Of a stretch of 64,000 bases of DNA, positions 17,338-26,967 are shown one piece after another; position 1 is the stretch's first letter; each line of letters begins with the position of its first letter. The notes under the pieces were generated by a model. The model searched no databases. It worked only from the letters and a program-made list of their open reading frames with translations, and was not told the DNA's origin. The stretch is taken from positions 4,357,628 to 4,421,627 of the forward strand of contig NZ_CP116619.1 in the NCBI RefSeq assembly GCF_030409055.1, read 5' to 3'. The position numbers were made by a program, and so were the translations under genes. The DNA comes from Trichocoleus desertorum NBK24. Lineage in GTDB: Bacteria; Cyanobacteriota; Cyanobacteriia; FACHB-46.

Positions 17338-18024
17338 TTAAGCACCAGGATAGCAACCCTTTCCAGTCGTAGAAATATAAGTGCCTTTTTCAGCTTCCAT
17401 GTTTCCCAAAATTGTTTTTACGGTGACGCAACGCTTTGTCCCATCAATAGGCTGGGTCAAATTGTCACGTTGAGGAATAGCCACAGCAATTTGCAAGCCT
17501 GTGTCAGCATCACGGGGAAGAACACCTCGGTAATCAAATGTGATATCGCCAGTAGGAGTGATGGTACCTGGAGAGGCAACTTTTTTATTTTCGGATTGAA
17601 GATTGGTATAAACCAAAAGTTGACCTGGTTTAATGTTGTCAGAGCTGAGGAGGTTTTTCCAATCTTTACTGGTATCGGCTGTACCTGCAGGAGCGATCGC
17701 GTATTGCGGCACTCGGTTTTGATTGCGAAAGCTGACGCTGTAGCTTCTTTTTTGCCGTTTGGCTTCACGCTGAGTTTCTTGTAAAGCACCTAGCACTTGG
17801 TCTTGACCGGCAATGACGCGCTGACGATTTACAAATGTCAGCCAACTGGGAGCAGCGATCGCGGCTAGTACACCGATCATGATCACTACTACCAACATTT
17901 CTATGAGAGTAAATCCAGAAAATTTCTGAGCTTTCGCCACGGACAGATGTCTTGAGGCAAGCTTCTGAAAGTTATGCTTACTATAAAATACTGGCTGGTC
18001 TAATTGTGATAACAAACTCTTCAT
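17338..18024 (-). CDS. pseudopilin, GspH/FimT type
   Basis: This 228-residue prepilin-like protein has a long 35-residue leader, then the cleavage site and helix FSG|FTLIEMLVVVIMIGVLAAIAAPSW with the conserved Glu5. The globular domain ends in a KRCVTVKTILGNMEAEKG strand and a C-terminal cysteine (GKGCYPGA), parallel to the shorter paralogue downstream. It follows hpsC by 47 bp on the same strand. In Nostoc the gene after hpsC is another pseudopilin (hpsD); position and family fit that role, but orthology is only inferred. It is predicted to act in the pseudopilus that secretes gliding polysaccharide. Confidence 0.85.
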   Translation of the reverse strand: MKSLLSQLDQPVFYSKHNFQKLASRHLSVAKAQKFSGFTLIEMLVVVIMIGVLAAIAAPSWLTFVNRQRVIAGQDQVLGALQETQREAKRQKRSYSVSFRNQNRVPQYAIAPAGTADTSKDWKNLLSSDNIKPGQLLVYTNLQSENKKVASPGTITPTGDITFDYRGVLPRDADTGLQIAVAIPQRDNLTQPIDGTKRCVTVKTILGNMEAEKGTYISTTGKGCYPGA

Positions 18025-18071
18025 AGTAATTGTCCATACAGTAGTGGCTAGCAGAAGGAATAGAGCGAAGC

Positions 18072-19193
18072 TTACTGGTTAGTATTGCCAAAGAATCCAC
18101 GTCCAAAGATTCGAACTTGACTAGACGGTAAGTAAATTAAGTTATTCTGGTTAGCCACCCGTCTACTGGGGTCTTGGATCAGACGTGCTAATGCATTACC
18201 TCGTAGATACAGCAATACCGACGAAGTTGTAGAGTTGACGCAGGCATAGAAGCTACTCGTTTTGGCAGAGGTAGCAGTATCAAAATTGGCAGGAAGTCTC
18301 TGTGCGCCTGGTTGTGTAGCATCAGTCAAGTTACCACCCAAAGCCCCTTTAGTCGGATTTCTACAATCTAGAATTCCTTGAGTAGGAGCAGTGCTGATTG
18401 AGTGGAGTGGAGCTATGGCAGCACTGTCATACCGAGTATCATCAATATAGTCTACTAAGGTTTGCAAGTTGTTTCTGTCGTAAGGCTGGCTTGCAGATGT
18501 GTAGCGAACAGGGGCAGTTCCAGATTTCCACTTGTTCATAGCTGCGGGTATATTATCCGCAGAGGCTAAATCGAAGGGTACAAATCCTGGATCTGGGTTA
18601 ATTTCAAAACCTGTATTAGTAGTCGTTGGAATTCCGTCTCGAATTTCAAATCTGGCGACACGAGAGGCATTCGACCAAATACTGCCAGCAGGATTTTTAA
18701 CTAAGTAGTAGGCAACTAGAGAGTAAACGTAAGTGTCATTTTCATCTGTTTTTGTGCCTATTCTTACCGTATTGACAGTGTCATTTCTGTTGAAAAACGT
18801 ACGCTTCCAAAATACCAAGACAGGTTCACAAGTCGCAGCACTATCGCAGCCTGTTACTGGTTTTACTGGGGGAAGCTGATTACGAATAGGTGTTTGAGGC
18901 GTGACGTTAGGATCGCCATTTAAGCCAGAAGCGTCATAAACATATACAGCTTCTTGCAGATCTTGCACCATGTACTCTAGTGCTGCCTGAACCTCTTGCT
19001 CAGAGTTGGATTTGGCCCGCTCTTTGCGCTCAGAAGTCATGATGTTGACTAAGAACGCTAGCAATGAGCTAATTACAATCCCAGCAATAATGACAGCAAC
19101 TAAAAGCTCAATCAGAGTAAAGCCAGTAGGTTTAGATTTTGGCTTTAAACTCTGCTGCTGACTGCTGGCTAGAAATTTGAAGATGTTAAGCAA
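18072..19193 (-). CDS. hpsC: hormogonium polysaccharide secretion pseudopilin HpsC-like
   Basis: This 373-residue prepilin-type protein has a PilW/GspJ-like layout. The leader contains a class III cleavage site, PTG|FTLIELLVAVIIAGIVISSLLAFLV, at residues 23-48 with Glu5. It is followed by a helix (AQAALEYMVQDLQEAVYVYD-like) and a large domain with several cysteines. The position, downstream of HpsA and HpsB genes, and the size match HpsC of filamentous cyanobacteria. It likely forms part of a pseudopilus needed for exopolysaccharide export during gliding. The spacing to hpsB is 86 bp, so it is probably in one operon. Confidence 0.85.
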   Translation of the reverse strand: MLNIFKFLASSQQQSLKPKSKPTGFTLIELLVAVIIAGIVISSLLAFLVNIMTSERKERAKSNSEQEVQAALEYMVQDLQEAVYVYDASGLNGDPNVTPQTPIRNQLPPVKPVTGCDSAATCEPVLVFWKRTFFNRNDTVNTVRIGTKTDENDTYVYSLVAYYLVKNPAGSIWSNASRVARFEIRDGIPTTTNTGFEINPDPGFVPFDLASADNIPAAMNKWKSGTAPVRYTSASQPYDRNNLQTLVDYIDDTRYDSAAIAPLHSISTAPTQGILDCRNPTKGALGGNLTDATQPGAQRLPANFDTATSAKTSSFYACVNSTTSSVLLYLRGNALARLIQDPSRRVANQNNLIYLPSSQVRIFGRGFFGNTNQ

Positions 19194-19279
19194 AATGCAG
19201 TCCTCTGTCTCTTTTAAGTTTCGTGAGGTTCGTACAGTTGAGTCCGGTGCTGAGAACTTGAACCCAGATTTAACAGTAC

Positions 19280-19981
19280 TTAGTAAAGGTTGGTAGGAAT
19301 TCTTTGTTGAATATTGGTAGTGGTACTCCGAGTACCAATGTCAGTTTTTAGGACAACAAGAGGCCGATTGCGAAAACCCCCTCCTCTAGCAGTTGCACCT
19401 GTAAAGAGGTTTGCTACTGGAATAATGCTCATGGTGCCAGCGCCCCCTCTAAAAGCATCTGCATCTCCCCGATAAACTCTGATCAATAGACCATAACCTT
19501 CTTTGCTAGCTGCTTCCCGTCTGGCAGTTAGGTCAGGATTGGTATCTGCGCTTGTACGAGTGCGGATTGCCTGAATCACAAAGTCCTGAGGGTCCGTTAA
19601 GCTATTATTCCCGTTGGTATCAATCACGGTTCCTGGATCAGCAGCAGTAGGAGGGGTAACAAGTGCTGCTGTAGGTGGGTTAAGGCAAGGATCACCAGTA
19701 TTTGGCAAAGTATCAGTTATACAGCGAGCTTTATCTGGTGGGCTAATAGCACCGGAGCGCAAGCTGTCGATGTATCCTTGTCCTGCTAGAGTAGCCAACT
19801 CAACTTGCCTAGCTCGGACGCGGGAGGCTACAGAGATAGCCATTGGTGGGGCGATCGCGATCAACAGCACTGTTAATACAACGATCGCCATCAAGGACTC
19901 GATGATCGTAAAACCTGAATCGGGTTTAGAGGATGGAGATTCTAGCCGTCCTGAAAGATAGGTTTGAACGTGTTTCATCAT
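19280..19981 (-). CDS. hpsB: hormogonium polysaccharide secretion pseudopilin HpsB-like
   Basis: This 233-residue prepilin-type protein (PilV/GspI-like) has the cleavage site and helix DSG|FTIIESLMAIVVLTVLLIAIAPPM at residues 22-46 with Glu5. It starts 37 bp after the hpsA stop. The family is found next to hpsA in filamentous cyanobacteria and is needed for polysaccharide secretion in Nostoc hormogonia. Four cysteines in the mature part (two in the CITDTLPNTGDPCLNPP segment) could form a disulphide outside the membrane. The start may be either of two neighbouring ATGs. Confidence 0.87.
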   Translation of the reverse strand: MMKHVQTYLSGRLESPSSKPDSGFTIIESLMAIVVLTVLLIAIAPPMAISVASRVRARQVELATLAGQGYIDSLRSGAISPPDKARCITDTLPNTGDPCLNPPTAALVTPPTAADPGTVIDTNGNNSLTDPQDFVIQAIRTRTSADTNPDLTARREAASKEGYGLLIRVYRGDADAFRGGAGTMSIIPVANLFTGATARGGGFRNRPLVVLKTDIGTRSTTTNIQQRIPTNLY

Positions 19982-20018
19982 AGTCCACTACCAAAGCTAG
20001 GGTTGTTGAGTTAAACGA

Positions 20019-23000
20019 TTAAAGGCGGTTGTAATCTGCGTTGGTAGCATTACAAGCAGGCCGATAGGGGTTATTGGGCTGAAGTGCAGGAACAAAGCTT
20101 GTCCCAGCAGGAGCCACCCCAGATTGACGAGCTTGAGCATTGGCGAGGTTTTGAGCTTGGGCTGAACACAGAAGCGTCTGTACCCAAGCATCATTGCGAT
20201 CGACCTGCCTATAGAACTCATCACGGGTGCCTGATGGTGCTGTGAATCGCTGAGCGAACAAGTCGGGCAACTGAGTCAGTAAGGCTACATCGAAACCCCA
20301 TTCTCGAGTTGGTGGCTCGTAGTATGGATGTTTGCCCCAGTTGGTGCTGGTCCCAATTTCACCGTTATCGGTTCTGTAGGCCTGCCGATAATCGGACCCG
20401 AACAGACTAACACCTGTCGCAGTTCGAGGATCGGTAGACTGAACGAAGCTACCATCTGTAGCTACTACCACAGGCTGGAATGGAGCCGTTGCGTACGCAC
20501 TTCGCTTGATCTGAATGAAAGAACCAGCGATTCTAGCTTTGACCCCTGTCCAATTTTCTAGGAAGCGTGGGAAGTTGTGTAAACCACCCCCACTCTCGAT
20601 CCAGGAGTTAGCGGTATCAGCAGTATTAGCCACCCGTGCTGGAGAGTCACCAGCAGCAATCACTAAATTGAAGTTATTGGTTGTAGCTCTTTGCTGCCAG
20701 CGAGTGTTACTGCTAACAACGTTGTTACTAGCAATGGAACTGAGATCGTTGGTGTCTGTAGGGCTACCAGTCGTAACCTGAGTCTGAAGCACAGGTGCAA
20801 GCAGTGGCTGACCATCAGCAGTAACCGCAGTAATTGAAGAGGTAACTGGAATACCTGTACTATTTTGGGTAAATCCTAGCAATCGCCCGCCGAAGATGTT
20901 TGTATTAGCACCAACAAACATGTTGGTCTTGCCAAGAAAATTTCCTGCTAGTTGATGCGGGGGTACCGTAGCGTCAGCAAACTTAATAGCACCGTTAGAA
21001 ATCCAGAAAACGTTATTAGGACTAACGCCATCTAGAACGAGAGTTACTCCAGGACCACCGCTACCAAACTCAACAGAGCTACCACCTTGAAAAACGAATA
21101 TAGAATCAGCATTACCTCTAAGAGTAATGGTTGCTCCATTATTGATGGAAACACCACTATTCTTGAGGGTGTAAACGTTGACATCGCCAGATGCAGTCAA
21201 AGTTTGGGTGTCGCCAGTCAAGGTTCCAAGAGACGGTCCTAAGTTGGCTAGTCCATCTCTAGTCGCTTCAATTCTGGTATCAAGGTTGGGTGTGTTACAT
21301 GTACCGCTTAGGCCAGTAACTTGATATTTTTGTGACTGACCTGCATTTGTGACGCAAGCAGTAAAGTCAGAAGGATCTTCATTACCTGGGCCATTGAGGC
21401 TAGGTACCCCTGGAATTTCAGGTGTATCTGGCAGGATCAGCTTTTCTCCACCTTTATCTGGAGGCAAGTAGTACAGTGGCTGGTCTATGGCGTAAGTCCG
21501 GTTAGGGGCATAACCAGGTTGTCCATAGCCTGCGTTAGCCGGAGTATTAACGTTTTTAACAGTCGCATACCACAACGTATTGTCTCGTCTGCGGGGGGGG
21601 GCACCTGTGTAAGGAAATCTATCGATCGCGCCCGTATCATTAATTCCAATTGGGATTGCAGTCGCCTCACTCTTTGCGCCTGATATCATTGGCGTAAATT
21701 CAAGCGCCCCGTAGACGTTACGAGCAAAGGCAACGCGACGAGCATATTGCTGAAACCCAGGTGCAGCGGGCTGAGAGGTTGTGCCTGCTGTATGAGTCGT
21801 ACCAATGTTCAAGGGGACTCCAATTGCAGCAGTGGCTTTTAAGCCAAGATCAGCAACACCGGTAGTTCTAGGCGGTCTCACCCACCAGTCCGTCGGTCCA
21901 CAAGACGAAACGGGGATCTTGACGCACATCTCCATCAAGTACTCATGCGTATTGACCCGACGCTGAATTGGTGTGATGAAGTTGTTGAAGTAAGAGCTGG
22001 GACGGTAAGTTGCAGGTGGGGTGTCAGGATTGCCCCTGTAGTCTGCATCTGTAAAGGCGCGACTGGTGACAAAGTTGTTGTCAAAGAAACCATTTTGTCT
22101 GCGCTTCTTCACAGTCGCCCAGCTGTCTTGAGCATTGTTGCGGAGGTCGTAGTCGCCATCAGCTCGGTAGCCTAACGCAAAATTATCGGACAACAGAGAA
22201 ACAGCATCAGAAATTACAGAAGCAGGTCGCCAGAAATCTCCTGTGCCACAGTTGAGGCCCGGAGTGCCAGGGCGGCAAGCAAACTGAGGATCAAGCGTGG
22301 TGCGAGCGTTATAGAAATCGGCAACCCCCCAGTTAGCTATCGTCGCGAGTGTTTGGGTAAATTCCTCGCTGTTGTGTAGGTTGAATCCTTTAAGGGCATC
22401 AGCAGTTCCCCTTAGAGTATCTGCCTGAACATAAACAGGTAGATTGGTCGCCAGGATAAGGCCTTTCTCTTCAGCCCGGTAAGTATTGTCGTCTGTCCGA
22501 TTTAACCTGCTGCCATTGACCAGCATGATGCCACTAGGACGCCGAGATGGATCGAGTCTGTAATCCACTGGGCTGAGGAGCTGTTGTGTGGCTTGTCGCT
22601 GTTCATCTGTCAGCCCTGCTGTTGTGGGTAGAGGCTCACTCAAGTCTGGAGTAGCATCATCGCGAGTAGCATAGATAATACCGCTATTGGGTAGCACGTA
22701 TTCTCCCTGCATCCCTAACGCCGCTGAGACTACCCCCCCCGTGATCGGCTGCCTGCGAATTCTATTTAGATCAATGACAGTAGTACGGACTTCCAGGGGT
22801 TGCCGATCTTCGATCGCTCGGTCAGAACGGGTTGTCAGCAGTTCCGTAATTCCTGCCCTACTAGAAGTGGTAGCGGCAACGGTGGCAGGCGCAAGAGCCG
22901 TAACTTGAATTGTTCCACTGGGATTTGTAGGGGTAGCGTCAGGAGTCACTGCGGTTACAGTACCCTTGACGACATTAAGCGATGTCTGATTGCCCCCCCC

Positions 23001-25886
23001 TGCAAAGCCTTGAATGGTAACAACGTCACCAAGCCTAATTCGAGGAGTTAATGTGCCAGTGTCGCCAACGTCCGAGAGATTGGAGACAGTGTAAGTGCGT
23101 ACATTCCCTACAGATGAGCCAGTAGTAATGGCAAAGGAGCGCCCTTCAATGGCTTTAACTTGTCTCGCATCTAAGAAGGCCGCTTCTTTAATAGCACCAT
23201 GCGGAATCCTAGCTTCACTTGGAACCAGAGTATTACTAGCAATTTCTAAACCGCAAAGACTAGAGTCAATGGCTGATTGGTCAGCTAGACTCAGCCTTCT
23301 ACCAGCATTTAAATTCGTTAAAGCATTACGCAACGGCTGATTTGCAAAACGGCCATCCGGAAAGACCACATTAGCTTGGTAATTGAGCTTAGCTCGTAAG
23401 TTACCCGCGACTGCTACGTTGCTCTCTTCTGGTAGAAATAGACCCTCTGCGTTGGGGCCTATACCAGCGGCAACACCAGCAGATGTAACCCCTGGAGCAT
23501 AGCTAACGCCGTTGTTAGACTTACCAACTCCAACGGCAGGCTGAGCTGGTGGAAGGTCACCATTGTAAAGTCTGTCAATTACTCCATCAGCAGCCACAGT
23601 GGTGTCAATTCCACCGCTGACATCCGGGAAGCCCACTGGGTTCCTGGCCGTCACAGAATTGGTTGCGTCGTAATAGCTACTAACACAAGCAACAGGAGCT
23701 TGATAATTTCCTGGTGCATCAGGGTTATACGAGCTAATGTCATAGTGATACACCGCTGTAGCTCGCATCTTGAGGTTCCCTGACAGGGTGCTCTCATTAA
23801 CAAGTGTTGTGGTTGGATCGTCTGCGCGAGACATTGGCATACTATCTGGCCAAACAACCCGATACGCCTCTTTACCTGGTGTATTTGGGTCATCATAAGT
23901 GGCCAAAGTCGCGTTTCCGACAGGATTTACTGGATCACTGTCAGGTGGGCTGGGTAAAAAAGTATTATCTAGACTATAAATACCTGCACCAGTGACAACC
24001 CGTAAACCACCTACTGCTTGCAGCTTATCTTCTGGCCTTTGAGCTGCCGATTGTTCCCAGAAGCCGTTGCGACCTGTATCACCCAAGTCACTCAGCTCAT
24101 CAACCCGTGTACTGCGGGTGCGATCGATAGTGTTCCTGGCAGTCCACTTTTCTGGAGTGCCCCCAGGTCTACGGACGAGTTGCTCAAACCCTCTACCAAC
24201 AAACCTCAAACTCAAACCGTTGAACCAAACAGCGGGTAACCCATTCCCAATAAGCATGCGATCGCCAAGCCGAGCTTCTATGCGATCTGTTCTGTTCGTT
24301 TCTGAGTCAGTAGCTTCAGGTCTGGCAGTCGCAAGAGTTAAATTATTAAAACTTGCCCCTGTGTTTAGATTGGCAGGTAAAGCCCACTCATCAGGTGGAC
24401 GCAATGGAGTGTCACGTCCTGCGAAAACATTAGCAGTAGTATAGACGTTACCAACAGCTAAAGTTGCCTCTTGGCCAAATGGCACTTCTGCATAAGGAAT
24501 ACGACGTGTACGGTTTCTGAAGTATCGCTCTAATGACCTACGCCGAGCCTCTACACCTAGGCCTGAGTCTTCTCTTAGACGCCTTACGGTGTCGTCTATC
24601 ACTTCTTGAGGATCAGTGGTTGCTGCTCGTAGCTGAGCTGCACGTACTAAAAAGTCAATCCGCAGCGTATAAGCTTTGCTATTATAGGCAACTTCTCTAG
24701 GGTTATTCGTGGTTGATTGGTCAGTATTCCGAAATACATCTTCCCTCGGCTCCGCTCCAATTCCGTTAAATAAGTGGATGCCTACATTGCCACTAGCTAC
24801 GGTATTACCAGTTAACGAACCCTTACCAACGTTACCGCCAACTTCAATCCTGCTGTTATCTTCTGTGTAATAGCAAGAGTTCTGGCTACTAACCTGAAAA
24901 AGAGTAACGTTAGCCCCAGTCGTAAAGAGGTTGCTGTTGGTGAAGACACGTCCGTTTAACTTAAACTGAGGGCCAGGGGTAATCTCTAGGTCGTCTTCAT
25001 AGAGAACAGCGTTGTTGTTAAGTGGGACTCGGCTTCGGTCTTGTTGCACTTCCAACACCGAAATGCCTTTGTTTTTGTTATTAGCTTCATAAAGGTTGTT
25101 TGTCAGCACCGGATCGCCAGCCGCGATCGGAACCGTAGCAGCATAAACAGAAAAGCTTTTAACGATTTTGCCGTTGCTAGCATACCAACCAGAATTGCCG
25201 ACTAAGGAAGCACTAGTACCAGCTGCAGTCGCACATTGTCCACCAATGTTATTGACCGACATGGGTGGCGTCCGAGCTTCTAGGGGAGAGCGAGGTCTGG
25301 TAAAGGTATTCGGATTACTTGGACTCCTAGGTGGTAATCGCCAAGCAATAGAGTAAAAGGTGTAAGCGTCGTAGCGGCCATTGCTGTCAGTATCAACCGG
25401 AAACTTCCAGCCTTGGCGGCTAGTTTCATCATTTTCTAGGGTGTAGGTTCCTAGAGTCCGGTTAGAGTTTTCTCCGATCGTGTTGTTGTTATTAGCGTCA
25501 GCGACCAACTTAAGGCGTACTTCATCAGGAAACGTATATTTCGAATCGTCCATAACGTCGCGCAATCGACGATCCGCTGGCGTTGCTCTTGGTAAGTTAG
25601 GGTCTTCAAACAGAGCATCTAACTTAGCTCTAGCACGGTCCAGAGCAGGGGCCGCCGCATTGAGTGCAGCTTGGTTAACTCTGGCATTACTCGCGTTCTT
25701 AGTACGGTCAAGAGAACGTACGATCAGAGCAGTCGTTAAGAGGACGACCACAAGCGACACCATGACCACCGTTGGCAAGACAAAACCGGAATTAGTTAGG
25801 CGCGATCGCTGACCAACTACGAGTAGGCTGCGTAGGAGCCAATCCGTTAACTTTTTGTGAGTAGCAGCTAGCTTGCGAGTTGGCAT
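20019..25886 (-). CDS. hpsA: hormogonium polysaccharide biosynthesis protein HpsA, with embedded ice-binding-like domain
   Basis: This is a 1955-residue exported or anchored protein. The N-terminus has a pilin-like segment (NSGFVLPTVVMVSLVVVLLTT, about residues 32-52) but with Thr instead of Glu at position 5. HpsA-typical signatures follow, such as AALNAAAPALDRARAKLDAL, EAAFLDARQVKAIE, VLPNSGIIYATRDD, RPSGIMLVNGSRL and EKGLILATNLPVYVQ. About residues 1500-1680 read as a DUF3494 ice-binding-type beta-solenoid (DSIFVFQGGSS, PNNVFWISNGAI, GRLLGF). A second insertion, about residues 910-1022, splits normal HpsA sequence. The gene carries three G:C homopolymers of 8-9 bases and has a good ribosome-binding site (AGGAAA). 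It heads the hps pseudopilin operon. Confidence 0.9.
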   Translation of the reverse strand: MPTRKLAATHKKLTDWLLRSLLVVGQRSRLTNSGFVLPTVVMVSLVVVLLTTALIVRSLDRTKNASNARVNQAALNAAAPALDRARAKLDALFEDPNLPRATPADRRLRDVMDDSKYTFPDEVRLKLVADANNNNTIGENSNRTLGTYTLENDETSRQGWKFPVDTDSNGRYDAYTFYSIAWRLPPRSPSNPNTFTRPRSPLEARTPPMSVNNIGGQCATAAGTSASLVGNSGWYASNGKIVKSFSVYAATVPIAAGDPVLTNNLYEANNKNKGISVLEVQQDRSRVPLNNNAVLYEDDLEITPGPQFKLNGRVFTNSNLFTTGANVTLFQVSSQNSCYYTEDNSRIEVGGNVGKGSLTGNTVASGNVGIHLFNGIGAEPREDVFRNTDQSTTNNPREVAYNSKAYTLRIDFLVRAAQLRAATTDPQEVIDDTVRRLREDSGLGVEARRRSLERYFRNRTRRIPYAEVPFGQEATLAVGNVYTTANVFAGRDTPLRPPDEWALPANLNTGASFNNLTLATARPEATDSETNRTDRIEARLGDRMLIGNGLPAVWFNGLSLRFVGRGFEQLVRRPGGTPEKWTARNTIDRTRSTRVDELSDLGDTGRNGFWEQSAAQRPEDKLQAVGGLRVVTGAGIYSLDNTFLPSPPDSDPVNPVGNATLATYDDPNTPGKEAYRVVWPDSMPMSRADDPTTTLVNESTLSGNLKMRATAVYHYDISSYNPDAPGNYQAPVACVSSYYDATNSVTARNPVGFPDVSGGIDTTVAADGVIDRLYNGDLPPAQPAVGVGKSNNGVSYAPGVTSAGVAAGIGPNAEGLFLPEESNVAVAGNLRAKLNYQANVVFPDGRFANQPLRNALTNLNAGRRLSLADQSAIDSSLCGLEIASNTLVPSEARIPHGAIKEAAFLDARQVKAIEGRSFAITTGSSVGNVRTYTVSNLSDVGDTGTLTPRIRLGDVVTIQGFAGGGNQTSLNVVKGTVTAVTPDATPTNPSGTIQVTALAPATVAATTSSRAGITELLTTRSDRAIEDRQPLEVRTTVIDLNRIRRQPITGGVVSAALGMQGEYVLPNSGIIYATRDDATPDLSEPLPTTAGLTDEQRQATQQLLSPVDYRLDPSRRPSGIMLVNGSRLNRTDDNTYRAEEKGLILATNLPVYVQADTLRGTADALKGFNLHNSEEFTQTLATIANWGVADFYNARTTLDPQFACRPGTPGLNCGTGDFWRPASVISDAVSLLSDNFALGYRADGDYDLRNNAQDSWATVKKRRQNGFFDNNFVTSRAFTDADYRGNPDTPPATYRPSSYFNNFITPIQRRVNTHEYLMEMCVKIPVSSCGPTDWWVRPPRTTGVADLGLKATAAIGVPLNIGTTHTAGTTSQPAAPGFQQYARRVAFARNVYGALEFTPMISGAKSEATAIPIGINDTGAIDRFPYTGAPPRRRDNTLWYATVKNVNTPANAGYGQPGYAPNRTYAIDQPLYYLPPDKGGEKLILPDTPEIPGVPSLNGPGNEDPSDFTACVTNAGQSQKYQVTGLSGTCNTPNLDTRIEATRDGLANLGPSLGTLTGDTQTLTASGDVNVYTLKNSGVSINNGATITLRGNADSIFVFQGGSSVEFGSGGPGVTLVLDGVSPNNVFWISNGAIKFADATVPPHQLAGNFLGKTNMFVGANTNIFGGRLLGFTQNSTGIPVTSSITAVTADGQPLLAPVLQTQVTTGSPTDTNDLSSIASNNVVSSNTRWQQRATTNNFNLVIAAGDSPARVANTADTANSWIESGGGLHNFPRFLENWTGVKARIAGSFIQIKRSAYATAPFQPVVVATDGSFVQSTDPRTATGVSLFGSDYRQAYRTDNGEIGTSTNWGKHPYYEPPTREWGFDVALLTQLPDLFAQRFTAPSGTRDEFYRQVDRNDAWVQTLLCSAQAQNLANAQARQSGVAPAGTSFVPALQPNNPYRPACNATNADYNRL

Positions 25887-26405
25887 GGTGGCTTTCCTGT
25901 TCCAGACGAGAAGTTCTGTAAGTTAAAAGTAGAGAGAAAAAAATATAGAAGGGAAGCGAGCCTATTACGAGATCTACGAGTAATCGGGCAGGCACAGATA
26001 AATTCTTAATAGTCTCAAAGCAATTTGCTCTGTTTTAACAAGATTGAAGGGTTTGAATCAACTGAAAAATCACTAGTGCACAAGTGTCTCAACATGAGCT
26101 TTCCAGTTAGCTTGCTGAATGAACTGCACTTCAACCCCCTGTACTTAAGGGTTAGGGCAGTGATTTAAGAGATTTATGTTCTAAACAGGTGAATTCAGAT
26201 GGAAACACACGAAAACCAATGCTTTGAGGCATGAGAGGCAACTTCATCACAACTTTGTGAAGATTGTGTATCAAGCCAATCGTAACTATCTTACCCATTC
26301 GTATTGAAAAAATTATCAGTCTTGTTCAAAATTCGCCGCTGGCGGTGATTTTTATAGATTTGATGAAGTTGCAGCTTGGAGCTTCAGTATTTACTCTAAT
26401 CTAAT
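25887..26405. other. upstream region of hpsA, no gene recognised
   Basis: These 519 bases separate hpsA from the rpmB terminator. They probably hold the hpsA promoter and a long leader on the minus strand. The sequence is AT-rich with no recognised operator and no convincing short gene. Confidence 0.5.
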
Positions 26406-26444
26406 AAAAAAGCCTGCAAGGGTGAATTCGTCAACCCTACAGGC
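26406..26444 (-). terminator. intrinsic terminator of rpmB
   Basis: On the minus strand, GCCTGTAGGGT (from 26444) pairs with ACCCTTGCAGGC (to 26412), with one mismatch/bulge and a short loop, followed by six Ts (26411-26406). It lies about 24 bp past the rpmB stop codon. Confidence 0.85.
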
Positions 26445-26467
26445 ATCCTAAATTTAATGAGTGGGCT

Positions 26468-26704
26468 TTAGTGGCGATTGAGGTCAAGACCTGCTTCTTT
26501 AGCCATTGCTGCAAGACCCTTGTGTTCCAGAGTTTTGATCGCTTTAGTTGATAGCCGGAGACGAACCCAGCGATTACCCTCAGCCCACCAAACACGCTTC
26601 CATTGCAGGTTGACTTCTTGGAGCTTTTTGGTTCGACGATGAGAGTGGGAAACGGCGTAGGCGTTGTTTGCCTTCTTGCCAGTGAGTTGGCATTTGCGAG
26701 ACAT
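26468..26704 (-). CDS. rpmB: 50S ribosomal protein L28
   Basis: This 78-residue protein is the L28 component of the large ribosomal subunit. Typical L28 features are [27 protein letters not shown] at the start and a [19 protein letters not shown] segment near the end. It is monocistronic, with a clear intrinsic terminator downstream, and htpG lies upstream on the same strand 264 bp away. Confidence 0.97.
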   Translation of the reverse strand: MSRKCQLTGKKANNAYAVSHSHRRTKKLQEVNLQWKRVWWAEGNRWVRLRLSTKAIKTLEHKGLAAMAKEAGLDLNRH

Positions 26705-26898
26705 GTAAACTCCAGTCTTGTACTTTGTAAATCTAGGTGCAGTCTCTTATTGTATACAACGCTTCAAAGGACTCCAAACAATTGGGCAGTTTTTCTGACC
26801 TTTTGGGTGAGCAGGGCGATCGCTAACTGCCCTGACTAGAATTCCTCCTAAGCTGTTTTCTAAACTCTGCTGCCCAGAAAGCAGGCTCAAAAGTAAAA

Positions 26899-26916
26899 GA
26901 GAGGCGATCGCCTCTC
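26899..26916 (-). terminator. possible htpG terminator (HIP1-centred palindrome)
   Basis: GAGAGGCGATCGCCTCTC is a perfect 18-bp palindrome built around a HIP1 octamer, about 50 bp after the htpG stop. On the minus strand it is followed by TTTTACTTTTG. It may fold as a terminator hairpin, but a loop-less palindrome must sacrifice its central bases, so this is uncertain. Confidence 0.4.
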
Positions 26917-26967
26917 CTAGAAAAAACTATTAGACATTACCTAACTCCGTAATCTCTTGAAGCTACT

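Noticed and set aside
18095..18120. tRNA T-loop-like GATTCGAAC
   Set aside because: It lies inside hpsC coding sequence and no cloverleaf can be formed around it.
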